Positions 45,331 through 55,651 of a stretch of DNA of 64,000 nt are shown here, piece after piece. The translations under genes were made by a program, and so were the position numbers. This DNA comes from Plantago major (Eukaryota; Streptophyta; Magnoliopsida; Lamiales; Plantaginaceae), in NCBI GenBank assembly GCA_026545765.1, contig JAIFAC010000114.1, forward strand, positions 113,056-177,055, read 5' to 3'. Under the pieces are notes generated by a model. That model searched no databases. It was not told the DNA's origin and worked only from the letters and a program-made list of their open reading frames with translations. Numbering within the stretch: position 1 is the stretch's first letter; each line of letters opens with the position of its first letter.

Positions 45331-45863
45331 GCACGGAGAATGGAGCAGTACCCTCTGGTAAGAAGAGCTTTAATATTGTAGTGGGGATGGGTACCTCGAA
45401 GGTCATAGCAACCTTGGATCTGGAGCTACCGTTAGCACTATTTCGTCTGACCTCTTCAAGGATGTAGTTTCACGAGGCGGAGGAGATGGCTCGTCTATTA
45501 ATGGTGGATGGAGCATAGGAGGCATCTTTGGACTTGCAAGAGATGTTGTAGTCAAAATTTGAATGAGGAGGCGATCCCCACGATTTTGTTGTCTTGAAAG
45601 ACGTTCGAGAACAACAGAAGAAAGCACCTAATACAGTCTTACTTGGGTGGCCATTTTTACTCGCCTCTAAAATGGACATTAGTGTGTTTAGGCGCACAGC
45701 GAGTTATGAGGTGAATGGTCGTTTGGAAATAGTGAAGGCATTGGACTACCTCCTTAAGGATTTTATTCGGACGGAGTATTCTGCGGGTTTCGTGGGACCT
45801 CTCTATGTATTCTCTCAGGAACATGACAAAAGAAGTGCAAGCAAGGGGAAGTCTAGTACCTAG
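45331..45863 (+). pseudogene. Aspartic protease of Athila-3
   Basis: One frame gives FNIVVGMGTSKVIATLDL. A one-base gap shifts to GATVSTISSDLFKDVVSRGG then GIFGLARDVVVKI, so the active site DLGATVS is split across the shift near 45420. A second frame (45594-45863) gives VLLGWPFLLASKMDISVFRR then YEVNGRLEIVKALDYL, matching the ILGRPFL and end region of retropepsin. After the stop, AAGCGCTACCCGGGAGGCAAC resembles a stretch common after polyproteins in Athila-like elements. Confidence 0.65.
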
Positions 45864-47082
45864 TATCGTGCCAACTAGAGTGCGAAAGTCAAGCTAGAGA
45901 CTTAAAACAAGCGCTACCCGGGAGGCAACTCAGGCTTTACTTGCTTTTTAGATAGCTCGCATTGCATTCACGTTTTTCTCTCATAAAGTAGTTGCATTCA
46001 TGTTCATTCATTCTTTTATTAAAAAAATCGAAAAGTAGTAAACTGGTGGCCTTGATTAACCGCTAGTTATTGGCGGCCTTGATTAATAAGCAAGCCGATC
46101 GCCTGATTAAACTAAGCGGCGTCGCCCGATTAGGAAACTGGCGACGCCAGTTCCTTTCTTTTTAAGCCCTCCATTCTTTTCTCTCCTCTTCACTTCTTCT
46201 TCTTCGTTTTTTCTCTCCTCTCTTCCTCCATAACCAAAAAAGCTTGCAAAAATCTCCATTCTCCCTCTTTTCTCCTCCATTCTTCGAGCTCCACCTCACA
46301 TCTCGAAGCTTGCATCATCTAGGACACATTTTTGGCATCAAAAACTCATATCATCCATTCATTATCCAAATTCAAGGTAAAATCTCAAGAACCCTAACTT
46401 TTACAATTTGGGGATTTTCGATTTTTGGCTGAGATTGAGCTTTCTTATGATATTATCTTAAAACTTGTTGATCATTGAGCATGTTCTAAGTAGTACTCCC
46501 TCCATTTCGGAGAAAGTGTTACAATTTGGATTTGCACCAATTTTAAGAAAAAGTAGAAAGTACAAGTGGGCCCCATGATTATTAGAGATTAAATGAGTGG
46601 CATATTGTAATAAAAGTGAAAGGTAGGGAGTTTTATTATTTAATTAGTTTCCATAAATGGAAATTGTAACACTTTTAGTGAAACGCCGGAAACGGAAAGT
46701 TGTAACACTTTTTCTGAAATAGAGGGAGTAATTGTTACAAATTTTGTCGATTCCCATGCTCTTTGCGATTTGTGAATTAGGTATGATAGTTGGATTTTGT
46801 TGGTCGATTTGAGCTTGTTTGAGTATTCTAGTAGTAAGGTTCACTTATTCTAAGTGCTTTTGAGCTGACTATGGAATCGTTTGGTTACTCTTACCATTCG
46901 TTGTACTAGATAGGCTACTGTTTCTCTGCATATTTTGCTAACGATGAGTTGAGTTGGTCTAGGACTATGGTTTATACTATTATCGCATATGCTAAGGCCT
47001 AAATTATTCTCACTAACGCGTAGTCCACTTACCTGCCACTCTCTTTATTGCGGTTTCCTTTGTTTTTAATCTTCAGATAACT
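45864..47082 (+). other. Noncoding stretch of Athila-3 where pol would be expected
   Basis: No RT, RNase H or integrase motif appears in any frame. The stretch holds a GGCG/CGCC palindrome cluster (46040-46152, including AACTGGCGACGCCAGTT at 46136-46152), a pyrimidine-rich tract 46150-46300, and a MITE at 46496-46728. It ends with TTTAATCTTCAG before the next ORF, a possible splice acceptor for a subgenomic RNA. Confidence 0.6.
46496..46728. mobile_element. Stowaway-type MITE
   Basis: A 233-bp element with terminal inverted repeats: CTCCCTCCATTTCGGAGAAA at the left and, inverted, TTTCTGAAATAGAGGGAG at the right. TA target duplications are at 46494-46495 and 46729-46730. The sub-terminal AGTGTTACA...TGTAACACTT is also inverted. 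No coding capacity. CTCCCTCC ends with TA duplication are the hallmark of plant Stowaway (Tc1/mariner) elements. Confidence 0.9.
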
Positions 47083-48340
47083 ATGTGCGAGGCACTAGAG
47101 GCGGAAGCATACGCATGGAGGCGGATCATCCTCCAGAGCCACTTATAAGCCTTCCCAGGTTGCTCTTCAGTACCAGACAGAGTTTAAGCTAAATAAAAGA
47201 GCCTTTTTGGCGGCGTGAAATCGATGGGGAAAAATGCCGAATGGGGACCCTGCGTTCGAATTATGCGGTAGTCTAGCATCTGATAGCGGTTCGGTGAATA
47301 GGAATTACCAGTGCGACAAGGACTTGGTCGAAGTTCTCGTCGACTTTGAGGATGCGGATGAGCACGGGGTTCACGTCTGGTCAAGAGGTTGTATTCATTT
47401 GCAATCTCAAAATTCCTACTGCCTATTCAAGTCCGGCGACCAAGATGCATTCGAGCACATTACAAACCGTTTGAACCCATTCACGACCTTTATTCTTTGC
47501 TACAACGACGCATGACTATCTTTGAGTTCCCCAGGGAAGGTCGATGGAAGATTCATAGGGCAGACTTGAAGAGAAGGGCTAGGGTGCTTTGGAAATGGTT
47601 TATTACTTCTGTCTACCCTAGCAAGAATGATGAGTATGTTAGAGGACACGAGGCCCGGACTATCTAACCCATCACGAATGGTAGATCTTGGAGCGATCCT
47701 CTACGACGAATTCTTGTACGGAGAGTCGACAATTTGGATGCCTAATTTTTCCTTGCATGATCAACGCTATGTGCGAGTCGGCGTTCGGTGTGCATCTCGG
47801 ATGGCATGGCGTGATATTAACCGACTCCCTCGGGGAGAACGCGGTGGCTTATGAAAAGGCTTATAAAGCTCTCGAGGAGAAGATAGAATAGCGGGCATCG
47901 GTGAAGTTTTACACCTCCAGCACATTCAGCGAGTCCTACGCATCTAGCAACTGGTACATCATCACAGGATGCAGGTGTATTTGATTTCCAGAGTCTACAG
48001 GGCTATCTTGATAGTCCTTTTACGAGATATGAGACACAGTACTCCGGGCATCTGGACCTTTATAGCCGTCTGATGAGCTACGAAGTCGATGCGCTGCGGC
48101 GGTACACTCGACTTGCAGTTACCAAGTCTGAGATTATGCATGCTCAGTCCTTCCTGTCAAGCTATTATGATCGATGGCGAACATTTTCACGAGTTTGGAC
48201 GGCGGATGCGATGAGATGCGTGGTTGGCATACCGACATGCGATGATGGCACCGGGATATGCGGTGGCATGATGACATGCGAGGATGGCAACCACATCTTT
48301 GGATATTCCCACCCGAAGAGAGGAGGGCGATGGAGATGAG
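47083..48340 (+). pseudogene. Env-like ORF of Athila-3
   Basis: Broken frames in order: SDSGSVNRNYQCDKDLVEVL (47234-47515), then IFEFPREGRWKIHRADLKRR with ARVLWKWFITSVYPSKNDEY (47389-47667), then MVDLGAILYDEFLYG (47627-47854). This resembles the plant env-like/transposon protein domain of Athila elements (PF20167 type; the pattern W..F....P..ND..V......AI..GR.IDLG.IL..E). A further frame to 48340 is rich in Gly/Met and low in similarity. Domain assignment is by pattern and the function in the element is unknown. Confidence 0.5.
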
Positions 48341-49614
48341 TATCTCTTTCATTTTCCGTAATACCTTTTTAGCTTCTTTTTATTTTTAGCCTATCCGTTG
48401 GAGACCATCTCTAGTCTAGGTTTAGGAGGAATTAGATTGGTACTTTTTACATTTCTCGTATTTAGTACTTTGTTTTGTATTTCTTATTCTAGTCATTACG
48501 ATATGACAAGTCTAAGTCTTACTCCCAAGTCGGTATTGCATGTATTAAACACATTAAATGCTTGAGTTTTGATTGATCCTTGACTATTAGCGGTTTGCAT
48601 GTTATAAGTTTGCTAAGTTCGTTTCTATTGTAAATAGAAAGTATTCTAATTCGTAGTCCAAAAAGCGTGAGTAAACCTTAGCCGATGAAAAATATTGTCT
48701 GCGCTTTGTGTGATTTAATTGAAGTGCAAACTCCTTGTTTGCCCTCATCATTCTCATGTGTACTGTGTAAGTTAAGTAAATGAGCGACATGTTTTACATT
48801 CTTATTTACTTATACCAAACTCGTTCCAAAACGAGGTTTGGGGAGGAGGTTTATGTGCCCTACTTGTCTTGATAAAGGCGTGTTGGGTTTTCATTCTCTC
48901 AAACAAATAAAATAAGCCTCGGGTGGATCTATGGTACTAGTTACCACCGTTAGTAAGTGTTGGGCGCGCTTGGATACTACCTATATACCGGCGTGGCCTT
49001 TAAAAGCTATATGTCCATGAGGGTTGATGGCGTGTACACCAAACCAGCATGCGCAAATGTGCGAACTTTCGATAAAACAGACACTACCAAAAAATTGAGA
49101 CAGAAAGAATATATAAGCATATGGGTCATATATAAGACTGCAAAAAAAGTATGCAAAAATGAAAGAAAATATATTAAAAAAGAAACGCCTTTTTATGATT
49201 CTCTTGATTATTACGAGCTATGAAAAAGTCCTTCCGACTTAGCGATTGAGTACATTGCATGAGGTATTTGTGGCGAAGTCACCTTCCTTATCTCTTTATA
49301 TTCTTGGTGATTGCCCCTCTGGACACTTCCGAGTGTGAGATAATAGATGCATAGGATCCACTTGTGAGGGACTACCGTGTTAGACTTAAGTTCTATTTAC
49401 TTTGGAAGCGAATGTTTTGAACTTGTGCATGTTATTACATGAATGTCGTGTGATGTCAAAGCTTACGCATTTCTTGGGCTTATTATGTGCAATCGTAGAC
49501 TCGGTAGCTTGGGAGCTAGACTTTTTTTTGTGTCTATGTGTTTTTTTTTCCTTTTTCTAGGTTTTTTAGAGAGTCTGTTGTTTGAGGACAAGCAAGGGTT
49601 CGGTTTGGGGAGTT
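48341..49614 (+). other. 3' noncoding region and PPT of Athila-3
   Basis: It aligns with the 3' region of Athila-2 and, inverted, of Athila-1, and ends with GGGTTCGGTTTGGGGAGTT, the family PPT. It includes the uninterrupted sequence (near 49311) into which Copia-2 inserted in Athila-2. No gene; short ORFs show no domain. Confidence 0.8.
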
Positions 49615-51031
49615 TGATGAGTGGATTTTATATCGTCTCATTTGGTCTTCTTCTTAGTCTTATTGCCATTCTCAAGTATAGTTTTATGTGCTTTATTTGT
49701 ATTTTATTCGTTTTCATGTTTTGTGTATTTTGTATGTATTTGGTTAAACAGTGCTAATTGAAGGCAAAATGGTGTATTTTATATGCATCTACAAGATATG
49801 GAGTTCCAATCGCTCGTATGGATGCTAGAAGTTGAGCGGGAAGGCCAAAATACCAAGAATTGGAGTCAAAAAGGAGTCAAAAGGGCAAAATAGTCATTTC
49901 CGAAGAACTAGCGGCGATTATCGGTAGCGTCGCCAACTCTCTGTTTTATTGCCAATGGCGGCGCCTTTTTGAATTAGTGGCGGCCTTGAATTAGCGGCCT
50001 TGATTTCATGTTTTCGCCATTTTTTGCGATTTGATTCCTAATTCCCCCAGACTTAGTTTTTTACCTTTCTATTAGTTGGGAACAGACGTTTTACTTTGGA
50101 TAATCATTCTATTGTCAAGAACACACACCTTGCTCTAGAGCTAGACCTAGTTTCAAAGGCAATTACTCGATTTGAGGTAATTGAGCCGTTTTCTCTTGTA
50201 ATCCGAATATTGACATTGATTGGGATATTATCTACGACTTTGGCATTGATTACGTTTTAGTTCTACAATTTCTACCTAGGGTTTGTGACAGCGAAGGGTA
50301 AAATTGTATCAATCCACTCGAATCTACATTTTGTGCTTGAGATTATGTTTTATTGCTAGTATGATTATGCTTTTGCTTGTCATGAGTAGCTAAACACCCC
50401 TATTATGGGGTGGTGACTAATTCAATGCATGTTAGCTAGGGTTTATGATTCGAAGTGCATTGAGATTCAACTACTTGTACCTTTTAGATTAATTACTATT
50501 CCTGCTATCACGTTTGATGATCTTATAGACAAAATCAACATTAGATTAGGCATTTAAGCCTTGCAAACCAAAATGTCTTTATCTTAATTGATCTAACGAT
50601 TAGTTACAAGCGGTGATAGTAGGTTAGTTAAATTGATCGTAACTGAGTAAATGGCGCCTTCATTAGTGTTATTAGTTTTGAACTCGGTGTGACAACTTGA
50701 GTAGTCAATCCCGTGAATAACATGTATCCTTCTAGCTAGCTTGTTGACGTTACCACTCCATAATTTCCCCCATTCATATTTCAATCTCATTAGTGTCAAA
50801 TCGGTTTCTAGTAGTTGCAAGTAGTTGTTTACCAGTCTATCATCTCGCTGCCGAAGCAAACAAACCTTTACTACTTTTCGTATTGTTACTTTTATTCGTA
50901 AACTGAAGCTCAGCCTAGTTATGTCCCTAGAGACCGACCTCGGGGTTAACTACACTACACTACAGGTTTTCGTAGTGTTGAGGATTAACTCTTGGCTTAA
51001 AATAAATTTAGAACTTTGATTTGACACATCA
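49615..51031 (+). repeat. 3' LTR of Athila-3
   Basis: TGATGAGTGG...GACACATCA, 1417 bp, close to the 5' LTR. It is followed by the TSD AATAT. The U3 palindromes are degenerate here (GGCGATTATCGGTAGCGTCGCC near 49915). No gene. Confidence 0.93.
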
Positions 51032-51036
51032 AATAT

Positions 51037-52530
51037 CTTTTTCTCTTTTAAAATACCTTTCTTTTCAGAAAGCCTTTTTCTCTCTCTTTTGGCTTATTGA
51101 GTTCCCGTCTCAGTGACCAATTTAGCACCTTGGCAATTCCATTAACCCAAGACTATGTGTTAAAGTTAGGAATCTGCTTTCTTGATGAGGCTTTGTGAAG
51201 ATATCTGCAAGTTGGTCTTCAGTACCAATCTTGAGTATCTCAATATTGCCTTTTTCAACATGATCTCTAATGAAGTGGTGTCTAACATCAATGTGCTTTG
51301 TTCTTGCATGGAATTTAGGATTCTGAGTTATGGCTATAGCACTTGTGTTGTCACAAAAAATGGGAGTTTTCTCTTCATTGATCTCATTGTCTTTTAGTTG
51401 TTGTTGTATCCACAAGATTTGTGAAGCACAACACCCAGCAGCAATATACTCTGCTTCAGTGGTTGATGTGGCAATTGAGTTTTGTTTCTTGCTGAACCAT
51501 GATATTAATCTAGCACCAAGGAATTGACAAGTTCCTGAGGTACTTTATCTATCAAACATTGATCCAGCATAGTCAGCATCTGCATATGAATAGCTAACTA
51601 AACTCAAGCCACTCTCTTTTGGATACCAGAATCCAACTTCTACTGTACCTTTAACATACCTTAGAATTTTAATAGCAATGTTGTAGTGTGATTGCATTGG
51701 ATTTGTTTGAAATCTTGCACACACCAAGCATATTGAATATCTGGTCTACTTGTTATGAGGTATAGTAGAGACCCAATCAGTTTCCTATACTTGTGTTCTT
51801 TAACACTTTTATGAGATTCAGTATAGGTCATCTTGGTTCCAATGCCCATAGATATCTTAGCAATCTTTTCAGAAGGCTTTAGATTAAACTTATTGAACAT
51901 GTCTTTTGCATACTTTGGTTGACTAATGAATATTCCATCATTAAGTTGCTTGAATTGCAACCCTAGGAAGTAATTCAATTCTCCCATCATGCTCAACTCA
52001 AATTTACTTTTCATGAGCTCAACAAAGTCTTCACAATGTTACTTGTCCTTAGATCCAAAGATTATGTCATCAACCTAAACTTGTACTAAGAGTAGTTTCC
52101 CATCATGGTTCAATGTAAAGAGAGTTTTGTCAACTTCACCTTTCTTGATTCTACTTTTCAGCAAATACTTGGCCAAAGTGTTATACCATGCTCTTGGAGC
52201 TTGTTTAAGTCCATACAGAGCTTTCTGAAGCTTATAGACCATTTTGCTTTCTGAGGAAACTTTAAAACTAAGTGGTTGCTCAACATAGACTTCCTCAGCA
52301 AGCTCACCATTCAGGAATGCATCTTGACATCCATTTGGTAAACTTTAAAGTCATTATGAGCTGCAGAGGCTAGAAATAGTCTGATTGCATCCAATCTTGC
52401 AACTGGAGCATATGACTCATCAAAATCTAGTCCTTCAGTCTGGGTGAATCCCTTGGCAACCAACCTTGCTTTGTTTCTAGTTATTTCACAAGATTCATTC
52501 ATTTTGTTTCTGAAATCCCACTTAGTTCAT
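51037..52530 (-). pseudogene. pol: Reverse transcriptase and RNase H of Copia-1
   Basis: On minus: [20 protein letters not shown] and YQMDVK (first Asp region), then the catalytic loop at 52066-52077, where TAG replaces the Tyr codon of YVDD (stop-VDD). Then FELSMMGELNYFLGLQFKQL and YRKLIGSLLYLITSRPDIQY. RNase H includes a TTEAEYIAAGCC-like stretch, IFCDNTSAIAITQNPKFHAR, TKHIDVRHHFIRDHVEKGNI and QLADIFTKP, ending MELPRC at 51122. Unlike Copia-2, the RNase H C-terminus is present. Confidence 0.88.
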
Positions 52531-53933
52531 ACGACAGATATTCCATCAATGTATGGAACTAGTTTTGGACTTTGTTTCTCTGAAATTGATTCAACTCTTC
52601 TTGCATTGCTAAGATCTAATATTGGTCTCTTAATGCTTCTTGATGGTCTTTGGTTTAATATGCGAGATGAAACATCCATAGAGAAATTTGCATTTTACAA
52701 TTGCTCTCCTAGTTCTTACCCCTTGGTCTAAAGGACCTATTATATCCTTTGCAGGATGATCTCTTATCCATTTCATAATGGGTTTAGAACTAGTAGGATC
52801 ATTATCATTTTGATTCATTTTTGTAGCATTATGATCATGATAAGATACTTTTTCAGTATCTGAGATCTTTGGCACGTGTGAGGGGCATGGGATATCTAAC
52901 CCTTGTTCGATTGTCACAGGTATACGAGGCGATTCGACATCTGCTGCTTTCGATTACCTCTTCATGATGAAGATTCTCAGTGTCTTGATCCATTTATGGA
53001 TTTCTCATATGAAACTCTTCATCATGTCTTAGAGTCATCTGGTTGTTACTTGGCAAAGATTGCCTTTCTTCGTCAGACTCGTCCTCTAAGTGAATGACAT
53101 AATTATTTTCTTGCTGAGATTCTTGTTCAGAATCGTTGATCATAAGTTCTTTGAACCTATCTGAGAGTTCTTCATTCAAGGGTACTTTCTTGTTTCCTTA
53201 ATAGAATACTACATGGACAGATTCTTCAATCTTTTGCGTCCTTTTGTTGTATATTGTGTAAGCTTTGCTATTCATTGAATAACAAAGAAATACACCTTCA
53301 TCTGCCTTTGGTTGAAATGTTCTAAGATATTCTTTTCTATTGTTAAGAACAAAACATCTCCAACTAAACACCCTTAAGCCATTTGATACTAGGGGACTCA
53401 TAGGGAGTCTTATCATGGTGTTTGTTGACCAAACATCTATTTTGAGTGCAGCAGGCTGTGTTAACAGCTTCAACACAATAGATTTCACTTATTTCAGGGT
53501 CAGCAAGCATTGTTCTTGCTTCTTCTTTTAGGGTCCTATTATTCCTTTGAGCAACACCATCTTGTTGTGGTGTCCATACTGAAGATAGTTGATATTGTAT
53601 ACCTTTGCAAGTACAAAACTCTTTTATGTATTGGTTCACAAACTCAGTACCGTGGTATGTTCTGATCACAGATACCTTGTCATTTTTCATGACTTCAAGC
53701 TTATTCAGCAGGCTTGGTATCTCGACCCTTGCGTCCATTTACATTGAGAAAAACAATCCAAGTGAGTCTTGGTAGTCATCCACAACTTTAACCATACTTC
53801 TTTCCTACATCCATATATAGCTTGATTACGTTGGCCTCACCTTTGGAATGTCTAGTTTTAGACTTGAAAGATATTTTGGCTTGTTTTCCTTGTTGGCAAG
53901 TGAGCATACACCATCCTTCGTATGACATCATAG
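52531..53933 (-). pseudogene. pol: Integrase and linker of Copia-1
   Basis: Blocks on minus: VVVDDY-like remnants near 53760, IRTYHGTEFVNQYIKEFC, where the second catalytic Asp of RTDHG is Tyr, then SSVWTPQQDGVAQRNNRTLK, LRVFSWRCFVLNNRKEYLRT and YSMNSKAYTIYNKRTQKIEE. The acidic linker of Asp/Ser/Ile-rich repeats (52630-53179) leads to RT. Many small indels. Confidence 0.85.
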
Positions 53934-54420
53934 TTAATCGACAACCAATTCTTTCTTGGCTAGCTTATTGGACTTTTGAAATTCAAGTGACTCATCCTTT
54001 TGTGCCATAGCCAATTTTCTTGATGTAGCAGTTGACTCACCATGAGGCATTTTTACATTGTGGCGGATTCGATCGACAACATAGAGACTTCCTTTCCACT
54101 TAGCAACCAAGACTACCTTTGACTCATTGTCAATTAGTTCGCGAGAGATTGGATTTGATCTTCTTGAGAACCCCTTGTTAGCAAATTGACTCATGCTAAG
54201 AAGATTATATTTCAATCCCTTCACATGTAGTACTCCGGTGATTGTAAGGGCTCCCAATTGTAGATCTCAAATCCTGATTGGATTCACTTCTCCTCAAACA
54301 AATCGATGTCTCTGGTCGATGTTGCATACTTTGTAGTTGACCATATTTGCTCATCTCTTGTCATTTGCTTCCCACACCTTTGTCAAAATGCCATGTTGAA
54401 TTCTTCTTTAGAGTGTTACG
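53934..54420 (-). pseudogene. pol: Protease and GAG-pre-integrase region of Copia-1
   Basis: VLHVKGLKYNLLSMSQFANK and KWKGSLYVVDR are preserved. The active-site region near 54385 reads HFDKGVG where Copia-2 and Copia-3 have HFDSGCG, so DSG is lost. The frame is broken on both sides. Confidence 0.78.
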
Positions 54421-55651
54421 CATAGAACATGAAACATGGAGTTAGGTCCTCATTCAAACAATGGAACCATCTAGACTAAAGTATCTCGGTAGGAATCAAT
54501 TTTTGAATGAATTTCTTAAGAATTTACTTTTGTCTAGCATGAACATAAGGAGGAATTCTAGGTAAATGACTAGTATCATTATTATTAAGAACTATTTTCC
54601 TTCTTGTTGTGTTCCTTGGTGCTCCTCGTGGTGCTCTCGGATACTGTCGAGTTCTTGAGTTTGCTTTCTAACAAATTGAGCTTTCCTATTAGGACTTCTT
54701 CTAGCCACGGCATTGATTTCTTGTGGCTTGTTCTTTCTTCCACTTGATGATTGTTGTGAGCAATCCTAGCTTTTATCCATCATTCTAGCTCTAGTTTGTA
54801 CTCATGAGCAAGTTGTTTCCCGATGGCTTTGTAGCCAATGCCATATCGAGCACGAGGTGCCGACTGAGATCTCCTCTCAACAGCCTTACTAGTCTCTGGG
54901 TCTTCTTTCTTTCTAGAAAAGGTAACATTACAGAATTTGATAGCTCCAACAATCTTCCTTTTCTTAGAGACATAGCACTATGGGTGACCAAACTTTTCAG
55001 TGTGGTGTTCCTTTTTCAAAAAACTCCCATCAGAGATCTTTGGGACTTATTTTTCCCTTCAAGGCATAGTCTGTTGCCTTTCCTTTGTCGACAACCTTAG
55101 CTTTCGGACCAATGCTATAGGTTGTTTGGGAATCACCTTGCTGACCTCTAACAAATGTCATTCTTTCATCATTTTTGTTCAGAGTGGTAGAACTATTTGT
55201 TTGAATATCTAGCCCAAGTCCTCCTTTCACTGAGTCCTCATCCTCAAACTCATAGTCTAAGATCAAGAGCATCCAATTGAATTTGGATCTTTTTCCTTTC
55301 CTGGGTGAGCATAGCTCTCTGGCCTCTCTTGAAATTTCTTCTATCTTTCTTGTCACCTGTCTTTAGCTTGTTATAAGCTGGGCAGTCTTTTTTGAAGTGA
55401 CTAGGTTTCTGACAATAGAAACATATATCATTTCCAATTTCTGCTACCTCAGTACTTGTTGAGCAGGCTTGTTCAGTGAGCTAGTCAATTGTATATTATT
55501 GTACTTGTGTTAGTTGGGACCTAGATGCTTTTTTAGCTTCTCTTTGGTCCTTCTTCTTTCAATCTACTGACTGACATACTTTCTCATTTGCTTTACAGCA
55601 AGAGCATATTCCTCAGTCACCTCTTTGGTATCCTTCTTCTTAGAAGTACTT
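54421..55651 (-). pseudogene. gag: Gag (rear part) of Copia-1, cut by Copia-3
   Basis: On minus: a zinc knuckle (ICFYCQKPSHFKKDCPAY-like, near 55400), a Lys-rich stretch (DKKDRRNFKRGQRAMLTQ-like), a short acidic part, then THSAMSLRKGRLLELSNSVM with LATKPSGNNLL and a basic tail. The coiled coil present in Copia-2 and Copia-3 is deleted here. The frame ends where Copia-3 begins at 55652. TACTT (55647-55651) is the likely TSD, whose partner lies outside the window. Confidence 0.72.

Larger units (their letters stand above)
42305..51031 (+). mobile_element. Athila-3: Athila-family element with gag-PR and env-like ORF, no RT/IN
   Basis: The LTRs are 42305-43728 and 49615-51031, with a perfect TSD AATAT at 42300-42304 and 51032-51036. 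The internal region of 5.9 kb holds a PBS, gag, protease, a noncoding stretch with a MITE, an env-like ORF and the shared 3' noncoding region plus PPT. No RT, RNase H or integrase motif is visible in any frame. It is therefore non-autonomous, whether by deletion or as a chimera. Confidence 0.87.
4272..55651 (-). mobile_element. Copia-1: SIRE/Maximus-type Ty1/copia element with ORF2, carrying three nested insertions; 5' end outside window
   Basis: Minus-strand element with its 3' LTR at 4272-5962. Internal segments lie at 5963-6899, 36644-42304 and 51037-55651. The gaps are filled by Athila-1 (TSD GAATG), Athila-3 (TSD AATAT) and, from 55652, Copia-3. The order on minus is gag, PR, IN, RT-RNaseH, spacer, ORF2, PPT, LTR. 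It inserted into the level-0 gag, with TTATG (4267-4271) as the likely TSD; its partner is outside the window. The extra ORF after RNaseH and the RT/IN motifs place it in the SIRE/Maximus lineage by family knowledge. Confidence 0.85.

Noticed and set aside
47083-48340. True retroviral envelope gene in Athila-3
   Set aside because: No signal peptide, transmembrane helix or cleavage site is visible. The pattern fits only the plant env-like/transposon protein domain, so it is called env-like.
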